A DNA stretch of 64,000 nucleotides from Sphingobacteriales bacterium JAD_PAG50586_3 (GTDB lineage: Bacteria > Bacteroidota > Bacteroidia > CAMBQF01). Positions within the stretch are counted from its first letter, which is position 1; the number at the start of each line of letters is the position of its first letter. Below, piece by piece: positions 17,554 through 26,349 of the stretch. The notes beneath the pieces are model-generated. The model saw only the letters and a program-made list of their open reading frames with translations, was not told where the DNA came from and searched no databases. Position numbers and translations under genes: made by a program. The stretch spans positions 622,548 to 686,547 of the forward strand of contig CP096135.1 of assembly GCA_023213195.1 (NCBI GenBank), read 5' to 3'.

Positions 17554-17964
17554 TTATTCTATTTCACCGATGCAACAATCTTCTCTTATTTTGTAGTGGC
17601 TAATGGTAGATTCCAATATATATCCTTTGTAGGGTGAATAATACAAATCGCCATGAAAGAAATAATCATAGCATATAATGCTTTGACATTTTTCTTTCGC
17701 TATTTTATCATCAAGCTCTTTTTCGTAATGCACAATAATATCTGTACCGATTAACGAATCATATTTGCTGTTTTTACCATAGCAGTTATGAAACTTTATT
17801 ACACGCCATTCCTGCTCATAACAATCCCCACAGGCATATTGCATATTGTGGCATTCAAGATCTAAATTCTCGGCAACTTTAAAAGGAACAAAATACCAGA
17901 TCGCTAACCCGCTGGTTGTAAGCGCAAAAATTATTAAAAAGAGGATTAGTGTTTTCTGTTTCAT
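17554..17964 (-). CDS. Single-pass membrane protein of unknown function
   Basis: 136 residues from the ATG at 17964. The first 30 residues (KQKTLILFLIIFALTTSGLA) form a membrane anchor or signal. The rest has seven or more cysteines (ECHNMQYACGDCYEQ, CQSIICYD, REDCCIGEIE), suggesting disulfides outside the cytoplasm. The start overlaps the stop of the methyltransferase by one base (TAATG). The longer in-frame extension to 18042 lies over the methyltransferase and is not credible. Function not recognised. Confidence 0.65.
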   Translation of the reverse strand: MKQKTLILFLIIFALTTSGLAIWYFVPFKVAENLDLECHNMQYACGDCYEQEWRVIKFHNCYGKNSKYDSLIGTDIIVHYEKELDDKIAKEKCQSIICYDYFFHGDLYYSPYKGYILESTISHYKIREDCCIGEIE

Positions 17965-18735
17965 TAATTCGGTTTCCTCGCCACAATAAAAACCGAGCTG
18001 CCAAAAGGCGCACGTGTAAATAACTTCATTTCCAGCTTGCAAATACCGTATAGCAGGCTATTTAACCAAGTGGGCGGCATGTCAATATCTGATTGGGTTT
18101 TCTTTTGAAACTTCCGCACTAAATAGACTAGGGGAGATAATAAAAAAGGCCACTGGGTGCAATTGACAATTGATAATTGACAATTGACAATTATACCCAC
18201 AAGTTCTTTTGGAACAAAACGGGTAACTATACCCACTGCCTTGTCATGAGAACCACTGAACGCAGCATGTGCCGGGTTATTCATTATTAGCAATCCGCCT
18301 GGTTTTAGCAACGATTTAAAGCCTTCAATAATTGGTGGGATTTCGTCCATTGTAAAATAGCAAAGCACATCGTTACAGATGATAACATCGAAGGTTTGTC
18401 CGTTGGCTTTTTGGGGCAACTCACGCACATCAGATTGGATAACATTTAAGCCGCTCTGCGTACAAATTTCGACAGCTAGTGGCGATACATCGGCACCAAC
18501 AACATTAATACCTTTATCAAGCAATTTTAGCATTAATCCACCTGTACCGCATCCGGCATCAAGGATTGAGACCCCTCCCCTGCCCTCCCCTGAAAGGGGA
18601 GGGGTATTAAAGTCCTCCCCTTTTAAGGGGGAGGATTTAGGAGGGGGTCATGCTCTTTTCATGCAACGCCCTGTACCACCAGTGGTTGCCTTCCACTGCG
18701 GCCATGCGCTTATATTCTTCGGGGTTGTTAAGCAT
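17964..18735 (-). CDS. SAM methyltransferase carrying inserted repeats (frameshift at the insertion)
   Basis: The start MLNNPEEYKRMAAVEGNHWW then YRALHEKSM (18735 onward) is the usual N-terminus of this methyltransferase group. It is followed by an 80-bp palindromic repeat (18570-18649), after which the gene resumes with SILDAGCGTGGLMLKLLDKG (motif I GCGTG), VGADVSPLAVEIC and DVIICNDVLCYF. The repeat is open in the downstream frame, but one base must change between ATG at 18653-ish and the repeat to join it. A second intrusion near 18152-18196 encodes IVNCQLSIVNCTQ from repeated AATTGTCAATT units. It overlaps the glycosyltransferase stop by 8 bp. Likely role with the glycosyltransferase: methylating a lipid or glycan carrier; this is inference. 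Confidence 0.7.
18570..18649. repeat. Double-hairpin repeat inside a coding sequence
   Basis: GACCCCTCCCC ... CTTTTAAGGGG ... GGGGGTC, 80 bp, bounded on both sides by the complementary GACCCC/GGGGTC. It contains two palindromes (CCTCCCCTGAAAGGGGAGG and CTCCCCTTTTAAGGGGGAG). It interrupts the methyltransferase between its N-terminal helix and the first strand of the Rossmann fold. Confidence 0.8.
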
Positions 18736-19633
18736 TAAATGATTTTTTGGCCTGTTTAAACTCCTTCTGCACAGCCCTTATTTTTAGTTTGAAAACAAAT
18801 GCCGAAACAAGTAAAACCAAAAACAATAGTATACATAAAAACAGCAGGCAAATAAAGCCTGTAAAGATGCCGAAATTGGCATTGCCCACCGGTTGGTCTG
18901 ACATGATAGAAACCATTGCAAAAAACCAAAACACAGGTACCATAACCACCAATAGCAACATCATTGCATACTTGTTTTTTCCACTATCCATCATAGATAA
19001 GGTAGTGCCTGTTAAACGGCTATAATCGTACCGCGACGGGATAAGGCTTGGCTTATGTTCTACCACCACAAAACTGTATTTGGGCGATAGTTGAAAAATC
19101 AACCCATCTAAATACGTACCGCCTGTTTGTATTTCTAATACCTCGTCCAAGAATTTACGGCTTAATACTTTAAAACTGGACAAGTACAGCTTAAACGGTT
19201 TGCCAATAAAAGCTACCGCCAACAGGTTGCTAAGCCAACTGCCCAGGTTACGGTCGCGGCTGTGCATTTTCTCGCTGTACCTTGCATACACTACATCGTA
19301 GCCTTTCTCCGCTTCGGCTAATAGTTTTAATATTTCACTTGGAGGGTTTTGCCCATCATCATCAATAATAGCTACATAGTCGGCGGTAGCATAATTCAAG
19401 CCGCACATAACCGCGTTAAACTCGCCCACATTTTTAGCCAACGAAATAGCCTTGATATTGGGATGGGTTTCTGCTAAATTAAAAATCACCTCTTCACTAT
19501 TATCCACACTTCCATCATTTACCAATACCAACTCAAAATCAATATGCCCCAATGCTGCAAAGCAATCGCCCACTACCGTTTTAATGGTGGCAGCGCTATT
19601 GTAAACAGGTATAACTACTGATAGGTGCGGCAT
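18728..19633 (-). CDS. Family 2 glycosyltransferase with membrane anchor
   Basis: 301 residues. The GT2 start is SVVIPVYNSAATI, with the nucleotide-binding ELVLVNDGSVDNSEE and the metal-binding DXD as YVAIIDDDGQNPP. SRDRNLGSWLSNL and a basic region precede it as in DPM1/ArnC-like enzymes. Two transmembrane helices are at about 222-245 and 255-283 (LLLVVMVPVFWFFAMVSIM; FICLLFLCILLFLVLLVSAF), so the catalytic domain faces the cytoplasm. It probably transfers a sugar from a nucleotide or to a polyprenyl phosphate carrier. It is followed by the methyltransferase with an 8-bp overlap, suggesting a shared pathway. Confidence 0.85.
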   Translation of the reverse strand: MPHLSVVIPVYNSAATIKTVVGDCFAALGHIDFELVLVNDGSVDNSEEVIFNLAETHPNIKAISLAKNVGEFNAVMCGLNYATADYVAIIDDDGQNPPSEILKLLAEAEKGYDVVYARYSEKMHSRDRNLGSWLSNLLAVAFIGKPFKLYLSSFKVLSRKFLDEVLEIQTGGTYLDGLIFQLSPKYSFVVVEHKPSLIPSRYDYSRLTGTTLSMMDSGKNKYAMMLLLVVMVPVFWFFAMVSIMSDQPVGNANFGIFTGFICLLFLCILLFLVLLVSAFVFKLKIRAVQKEFKQAKKSFNA

Positions 19634-19640
19634 TTTTAAC

Positions 19641-19676
19641 TCCCTCCCCTTAAAGGGGAGGGTTGGGGAAGGGGTC
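19641..19676. repeat. Short palindromic repeat
   Basis: TCCCTCCCCTTAAAGGGGAGGGTTGGGGAAGGGGTC. Near-identical to the copy at 44369 (CCCTCCCCTTAAAGGGGAGGGTTAGGGAGGGGTC), directly upstream of the glycosyltransferase ATG. Confidence 0.7.
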
Positions 19677-19730
19677 TATGTGATGAGGCTTCAAATTTAC
19701 TATCTTTAGCCCTTGTATATCAAAACCAAT

Positions 19731-22700
19731 ATGTTTCGTACCCTCTTTTTATTTGTTTTTATTCTGGTTTCGGCAGCTGTTGTAGCCCAGCCAACCTTTC
19801 CGGTAAACGGCGTTGCTAACCAAAAGCCTATTTACACGGCTTTTACCAATGCCAATATTTTTACCGATTACCAAACGCTGCTAACCAACGCTACGCTGCT
19901 GGTTAAAGACGATAAAATTGAGGCCATAGGCACCAACATAACCCTGCCAAAGGGCACTATTATTTACAACTTAAAGGGCAAATACATATACCCCGCTTTT
20001 ATAGATTTGTGCAGCAGCTACGGTATGCCCGAGGTTAAGCGCGGCGAATATACCGGCAACCAATTCCTATCAAACAGCAAAACATCTACCAACTGGAACC
20101 AGGCCGTTAAGCCCGAAATAGACGCTATTTCTTTGTTCGGTGTAAACAGTAAAGAGGCTTCGGAACTGCGTAAAGTGGGCTTTGGCGCGGTGCTTACCCA
20201 ACAGGCCGATGGTATTATGCGCGGCACTTCGGCAATGGTAGCATTAGGCGATGGCAAGGTGAACGAGCAGATTGTAAAAGACAAAGCCGCTACAGGCTAC
20301 TCTTTTAGCAAAGGGGTTTCTACACAAGATTATCCATCATCGCTAATGGGCAGTATAGCCCTTATGCGCCAATCGTTTTACGATGCAGACTGGTACGCCA
20401 AAGGCGGCAACAAGGTGGAGTTTAACCTGTCGCTGGATGCCATCAACCTAAATAAAAAATTGCCTGCTGTTTTTGAGGTGGGCGATAAGCTGAACGTTGT
20501 GCGTGCCGATAAGGTGGGCGACGAGTTTGGCATACAGTTTATTATTAAAGGCGGTGGCGATGAATACCAGCGCATAGACGAGATAAAAGCTACCGGCGCA
20601 CCGGTTATTGTGCCGGTAAACTTCCCTATGGCGTTTGACATTAGCGACCCTGATGCGGCGGCCCTTATACAACTTACTGATATGAAGCATTGGGAGCTTG
20701 CCCCCACCAATGCCGCTGCTATTGACAAGGCGGGAATCCCCTTTACGTTTACCTCTGCTGGTTTAAAAGAGCCTGCCGGTTTTTTACGCAACGTACGCAA
20801 AACGGTAGAGTATGGCCTGCCCTACAAAGCGGCTATTAAAGCCCTTACGCAAACGCCTGCTAACCTTGCAGGTGTTACCAATTTGTTGGGCGATTTAAAG
20901 CAAGGCAAACTGGCTAGCTTTTTAATTACCAACGACAGCCTTTTTACCCGCACCACCGCCATTGCCGAAACATGGGTTAATGGCAAGCGCTACTCTCAAG
21001 AAGATATTACAATGCCCGCTCTGCGTGGCTCTTACAACGCAACTATAAAGCCTGAAAATGGCGCGGCTATACCGTTTGCTGTGGTAATGCGTGGCACACC
21101 GGGCAAACCAAGTGCCGAGATTAAGCGTGATAGCCTGCACTTTGATATTGAGGTACGTAGGGATAACAACATGCTTACGTTTACAGGTAACCTTAAACGT
21201 TTGGGACTTGATGCTAACTTTACTTCTAACGTTTATATCATTAATACTGATGCTGATAACCACGCTGCAACCCTATCGGGCCGCGGGGTTTTATCTAACG
21301 GTAGCACCTTAACATTTGACGCAGCTTTTGTAAATGATACCATAAAAACCAAGCGCGATACCTTTAAACTGAAAACAGTTGATGGCAAAGCTTGGCTTCC
21401 ATTTGCACCCTATGGCTCAACAGAAAAGGCCAAGCCTGCCACTTACCACATTAAAAACGCTACTGTGTGGACTAACGAAAGCCAGGGCAAGCTAGAAAAT
21501 GCCGATGTGGTTATTACCAACGGCAAAATTACTGCCGTGGGCAAAAGCCTTGCTACACCCAGCGGCGCAACGGTTATAGATGGTACGGGCAAACACGTAA
21601 CACCGGGTATTATTGATGAGCATTCGCACATTGCTATTAGCAAAGGTGTAAACGAAGGTGCGCAAAGTGTATCGTCAGAAGTACGTATAGGCGATGTTGT
21701 AAACCCCGACGATGTAAACATTTACCGCCAGCTATCGGGTGGTGTTACCGCCGCGCAATTGCTGCACGGTTCTGCCAACTGTATAGGCGGCCAATCGGCT
21801 ATTATTAAGCTACGCTGGGGCCAGCCTGCCGAGGATATGAAGATTAAATCGGCCCCCGGTTTTATAAAATTTGCCCTTGGCGAAAACGTAAAACAGTCTA
21901 ACTGGGGCGACGACCGTACGGTGCGCTTTCCGCAAACACGTATGGGTGTTGAGCAAACCTTTAAAGATGCTTTTACCCGCGCCAAAGAGTACAACAAGCT
22001 ATGGGCGGTATATAACGCTACAAAAACCACAAAGAACGTTACCGCACCGCCACGCAAAGATTTAGAGCTTGACGCGCTGGTAGAAATATTGGACAAAAAA
22101 CGCTTTATCACCTGCCACTCCTACGTTCAATCAGAAATTAATATGCTGATGAAACTGGGCGACAGCCTGGGCTTTAAGGTGAACACCTTTACCCATATTT
22201 TAGAGGGCTACAAGCTGGCCGATAAAATGGCAAGCCGTGGTATTGCCGGTTCTACCTTCTCTGATTGGTGGAGTTATAAGTATGAGGTAATGGATGCATC
22301 GCCCTACAATGCTGCACTTATGACAAAAGCAGGCGTTTTAACCTCTATAAACTCTGACGATGCTGAGATGGCCCGCCGCCTTAACCAAGAAGCAGGCAAA
22401 ACTGTTAAATACGGCAAGCTTGGCGAAGAAGATGCCCTTAAACTGGTTACCCTAAACCCGGCTAAAATGCTGCATATTGACGATGTTTGCGGTAGCCTTA
22501 AGCCCGGCAAAGATGCCGATGTGGTTATATGGAGCGACAACCCCCTGTCTATATACGCCCGTGCCCAAAAACCTTTGTTGATGGCATTTTGCTGTATGAT
22601 ATAGAGGCCGACAAAAAGCTGCGCGCCGACCTTAAAACCGAGCGTGTACGCCTGCTAGGCAAAATGGCCGAGGCCGCCAAAAAAGGCGAGAACACCCGCA

Positions 22701-22786
22701 AACCCGAAGGTAAACCCGAGCGCTTTTTCCATTGCGGCTCTGTTGGCGAAGACGGTGAGTTAAACGGCTCAGAGAATTTGCATTAA
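19731..22786 (+). CDS. Double amidohydrolase-family secreted protein (one frameshift)
   Basis: About 1018 residues after repair, starting at ATG 19731 (MFRTLFLFVFILVSAAVVAQ, signal peptide). It holds two amidohydrolase halves. The first (about 30-440) has ANIFTDYQTLLTNATLLVKD and YIYPAFIDLCSSYGMPEV, where the HxH metal motif is missing. The second (about 575-1000) has NATVWTNESQGKLENADVVI, VTPGIIDEHSHIAISKG with HSH intact, later a HSYVQSEINM, HILEGYKLAD and INSDDAEMARR set that supply the other metal ligands. The frame break is in a run of five A at 22565-22570 (CCAAAAACC); six A give KTFVDGILLYDIEADKKL. Likely a periplasmic metal-dependent hydrolase; substrate unknown. Confidence 0.8.
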
Positions 22787-22810
22787 GAGCACCAAGATTG
22801 GTAAGGTACC

Positions 22811-24169
22811 CTACAACTTATCTTTCAAAAAAGTTTTTATTTGGTCGGTATCCAATCTTTTAGCCAAAATCACCTTGTTTTTATCTAATAGGTAAAGCGT
22901 AGGTGTTGAAGTTATATCATAGGTACTTATAGCATCAGCATCGGTACGCACATTGGTAAAGCTTGCATCTATTGCCGCCGCTTTGCAGTCAGTCTCATTG
23001 CTTTCTATACACACAGCATACACTTTAAGTTTTCCGTTGCTGCTTTTTATCAAATCGGCTAGGGCGCTTGTTTCATTTACACAATAGCGGTTGTTGCCAT
23101 AAAAATAAACTATAGTGTAATCAGCCTTAATAGACGATAGCTTTGCCGGTTTCCCATTCATATCATCCAACACTAATTCGGGTGCGGTGCGGCCTATCAA
23201 AATCCTATCTAGCTGCGCAGCCCTGTCTACAATTTCATCCAGCTTATCTTTCTCCATCCAGGTAACTTTGCCTGTAGCATAGTAACGTTTAACCAGAGCG
23301 GCAAATACAGCATCAAAGCCCATCATTTTGCTGTTTTCGTATTTGTAGGTAAGCATCCAGGTAGTGTATTTAAACATTTCAGCATTTACAGTACACCTAT
23401 CAATAACCTTAAAGCACGATTCTATAAGGCTATCGGGCTGTTGCACAGTAAGGGTTTCAACATACTGGGTTAGTTTCCTGCCAAAAACAGGGGTGCGCAA
23501 CACCCTGCCATCGCTAAAGGGAAACTTATCCCAAAAATGGTTTTTGTAATATGCCCATGCCCCGTATTTATCATTAGAAATACCTTCGGGCACTTCGAGC
23601 TCCCACATGGCATTAAAAACGCTGGACAGAAAGGTTCCTTTCTTCTCGTTCATAATCTGCGTGCGGAAAATGATAAATTCTTTGGTAATTTTTTTCAGTT
23701 GCCTGTCGCAGGCGGCAACTGAGTCGGGCTGATTGTTTTCTTTAAAACTTTTACTCCTAAAGTTTACCTCGGCAATCAACTCGCCCTTGGTAGCCATGTG
23801 CGACACATAATCGCAAAACAGGCTGCACTCGTAGTTATCGGCCTTTAGGTTTTTATTGGGGTTAAAATAGGTTGTGGTGTAATTGTACCGCTGGTCGTCG
23901 TTATTAACCAGTATCTCAAAGTAGCTGTTATCATCCGTATATAAAACCAGGTAAATTCCGGGGTCTAACGATTTTTCGCCTGCAAACAAATAGCTACCAT
24001 TGCCTTTTAAGTAAGCAGTATCGGCAACGTATGTTTTATCGCCATAATAATAGGCTAATACTACATAGGGCTTTTTGCACCCATCAATGGTAATAGATAT
24101 ATTGTGAGATGCTTTAGCGGTAAAGAAGCCCAACAGGCATAAAATGCCCAACAGCCAGTTCTTATTCAT
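22811..24169 (-). CDS. Thioredoxin-fold protein with DUF4369/DUF5106-like N-terminus, CxxC lost
   Basis: 452 residues and intact. The signal peptide ends TAKAS. The first part (ITIDGCKKPYVVLAYYYGDK ... GIYLVLYTDDNSYFEIL) is the DUF4369-like beta domain, followed by a helical DUF5106-like middle. The C-terminal domain is a TlpA thioredoxin fold (IGRTAPELVLDDMNG, TIVYFYGNNRYC, FTNVRTDADAISTYDI, STPTLYLLDKNKVI), but where CxxC is expected it has YCVNETS, so only one Cys remains. Its paralog at 24223-25670 keeps CGHC. It probably acts as a non-redox binding protein in the periplasm. Same direction as the paralog, 53 bp apart, likely one operon. Confidence 0.8.
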   Translation of the reverse strand: MNKNWLLGILCLLGFFTAKASHNISITIDGCKKPYVVLAYYYGDKTYVADTAYLKGNGSYLFAGEKSLDPGIYLVLYTDDNSYFEILVNNDDQRYNYTTTYFNPNKNLKADNYECSLFCDYVSHMATKGELIAEVNFRSKSFKENNQPDSVAACDRQLKKITKEFIIFRTQIMNEKKGTFLSSVFNAMWELEVPEGISNDKYGAWAYYKNHFWDKFPFSDGRVLRTPVFGRKLTQYVETLTVQQPDSLIESCFKVIDRCTVNAEMFKYTTWMLTYKYENSKMMGFDAVFAALVKRYYATGKVTWMEKDKLDEIVDRAAQLDRILIGRTAPELVLDDMNGKPAKLSSIKADYTIVYFYGNNRYCVNETSALADLIKSSNGKLKVYAVCIESNETDCKAAAIDASFTNVRTDADAISTYDITSTPTLYLLDKNKVILAKRLDTDQIKTFLKDKL

Positions 24170-24222
24170 CTAGTATTTACTTAGGTTTTTATTTAACAAA
24201 TATACAAACCTATAGCTAATAG

Positions 24223-25670
24223 CTAGTGAGGGGCGTCGGGGTCTTTTTGGTTAAAGGTTGGCAGGGTAGATGGCGGTACTTTTACCTTATACTGCTTCTC
24301 AAAAAAGTCTTGCATTTGTGGTGTATCAAGCTTTTTGGCGCGTATAATTTTGCCTTTATCCAGCATGTACATCATAGGGGTGGTTTGCACATCGTAAAAC
24401 TTGCGGTAGCCTAGCTCATCATACACGTTTACCCAGTCCATTTTATACTCCCGTATCAGCTTTTTCCATTCCTCTTTTGTTCCGCCCGATGCTACAGCAT
24501 AAACCTGTATGCCTTTACCGGCTGCACGCTTATGAAAGTCTAGCAACTTAGGCAGCTCTTTTTTACAATGGCCGCAGGTAGGGTCCCAAAAAACATGATG
24601 GTGTAATTGCCCGCCAACGATGATAGCTTTACCTCTTTGCCCGTAGTATCGGGTAAGCTAAGCTCTAAAGCAGGCTTGCCTAAAAGTATCGGCTCAAGAA
24701 TTATTACCCGCTCTTTTATCTTCTCGTACTGGGTAGAGTCTATCCAAGTGGCACGTTTGCTTACATAGTATTTCTTTGCCATGTGTACAAACACAGCATC
24801 AAAACCCATGGTTTTAGATGTTTCGTAGTAGTTGGTAATGTAGTTAACCACAAAGTGGAACACCTCTGGGTTGGCGGTAGATTTTTCTGAAATAAGCGAT
24901 GCCGATACATTAATAGAATCGGGTGTTTGTGGGGTAAGCTTATCTAAATACTGGCGCATTTTAGGCTGTAGTATGGGGGTGCGGATAATGCGAATATCAT
25001 CAAACGGAAACTTATCCCAAAAGTGGCCTTTGAAATAGCGGTAGGCAAATGTAGAGTCTTTAGGGTTGGGGTTTGGTGGCACCTCGGGCTCCCACGATGC
25101 GTTGAATACCGCAGCCAAGAAGCTTTTCGGGTCGGTAGCCATTATGCGCATTTTATAATCCTTAACCTCGTTATCTATATTCTCCAGCTTTTTGCGGTAC
25201 ACCTCTGCCGAGTCTTTAGGGCCTGCTTTTTTAAATGTGTTAAACTTATCTTTATAAGGTTTAAGCTGTTCCTGCTTGCCGTTTACAAATACCAGGTACT
25301 CAAAAAACAACTTGTTAGCCGGGCTGTTTTTAATCTTCATGTGTTTAATGGGTTCTACCGTGTCTGTTTCCATGGTAAAATCCTGCTCGTTGGCATCTAT
25401 AAACAACTCAAAGTACTTGTTCTTTTTTGTGTATGCAACAATGTAAATGCCCGGTTCGTAGGTGTTGTCGCCTTTAAAAACAGCGGTACCGTTAGCATCG
25501 GCCAGCACACTATCCTGCACATATTGTTTATCGCCCAAATAAAAGGCAAGGCGAACGTATTCGTCTTTTAAGCCTTTAATTTTAAACGTAATGTTATGCC
25601 CTTTAGATTGGGCAAAAGCTGAAGAAATAGCCAGCGAGAATAAAATTATCGCTAATAAACGTTTTGCCAT
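24223..25670 (-). CDS. TlpA-like thioredoxin with DUF4369/DUF5106-like N-terminus (one frameshift)
   Basis: Two frames make about 482 residues. The signal peptide ends SSAFAQS. The N-terminal domain (ITFKIKGLKDEYVRLAFYLG then DKQYVQDSVLADANG) is a DUF4369-like beta domain; the middle is helical. The thioredoxin domain has LSLPDTTGKEVKLSSLAGNY, and with one more T in the run at about 24590 it reads MFFWDPTCGHCKKELPKL with active site CGHC. The rest, FHKRAAGKGIQVYAVASGGT, VQTTPMMYMLDKGKIIRAKK, is in the other frame (24223-24546). It probably reduces periplasmic disulfides. Its paralog downstream has lost CxxC. Confidence 0.8.
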
Positions 25671-25678
25671 AAAACTAC

Positions 25679-26109
25679 TTATTTACTATAAACTGCCGAG
25701 TATACTGTGCTTTGTAAGCCGTCGTTTACGGTGTAGTTAAGGTTTATTTTATCAGTAGCGGCATTGTATGTGCCAGAGCCCTGTATAGTATTACCATCAA
25801 CACTTTGGGTAGGTATAGATACGGTATTACCGCTAATGTTACCCGTAGCCAAACCGCTAAGGCTGCTAAAATTGCTTATTTTAACAATGGTATTGGTATC
25901 GTCATTTACGTCTTTGGTAATGTTTACGTTAAACGTAACGCTGGGGCCTGCGGGGTTGGTAGGGGTTTCTGTACAAAACCACTGGCTCACAAAATTATCG
26001 CGGGCATCGGTTGGTCCATCGGGGTCGGTAGTTTCGCAGGCTACAAGGCTTACCGCAACTACAACAGCAACAATGGCTGTTTTTAAAAATAAGGGGCATA
26101 CTTCTTCAT
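25679..26109 (-). CDS. Small lipoprotein of unknown function (frameshift near start)
   Basis: About 143 residues if the start is MKKYAP at 26109. The signal is VAVVVAVSLVAC with Cys near residue 27, so a lipoprotein, then CETTDPDGPTDARDNFVSQW. The frame break is at about 26085-26095 next to a run of T. The mature part is a beta-rich domain with repeated phrases (TVSIPTQSVDGNTIQGSGTY, DKINLNYTVNDG). It lies eight bases before the DUF5106-like gene and may be cotranscribed with it. Function unknown. Confidence 0.6.
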
Positions 26110-26151
26110 ACAGTTATAACTTAAATGCAAAAATAATGTTTACAAGGGATA

Positions 26152-26349
26152 TTAATCAACCTGTTTTGTTCTAAACGCAGCTAAAAGCATGCCAAGGGCA
26201 ATAATAAGTATAAAAATACCTGTATAAAGGTTCATTTGCTGGTCCCAGCTGTTGCGTGGAGCGCCTATAAATGCAGCCAATAGCAGTATAAGCCCAACTA
26301 TGCCTATAAACAGGCCTATAACAAAACGGAGGTCGGTAAAGCGGTTCAT
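26152..26349 (-). CDS. Small two-helix membrane protein next to the SGLT symporter
   Basis: 65 residues from the ATG at 26349. Two transmembrane helices are seen (FVIGLFIGIVGLILLLAAFI and GIFILIIALGMLLAAFR) with a short loop between. Its start overlaps the symporter stop (TGATG), so it is translationally coupled. Small coupled partners of symporters are known in this phylum; a stabilising role is only a guess. Confidence 0.7.
   Translation of the reverse strand: MNRFTDLRFVIGLFIGIVGLILLLAAFIGAPRNSWDQQMNLYTGIFILIIALGMLLAAFRTKQVD

Noticed and set aside
17964..18042. N-terminal extension of the small membrane protein over the methyltransferase end
   Set aside because: It covers the methyltransferase coding end and has no signal-like sequence, while the ATG at 17964 gives a proper membrane anchor.
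24223..24546. Separate small thioredoxin gene
   Set aside because: It is the C-terminal half of the 24223-25670 gene; one T missing in a T-run explains the split.
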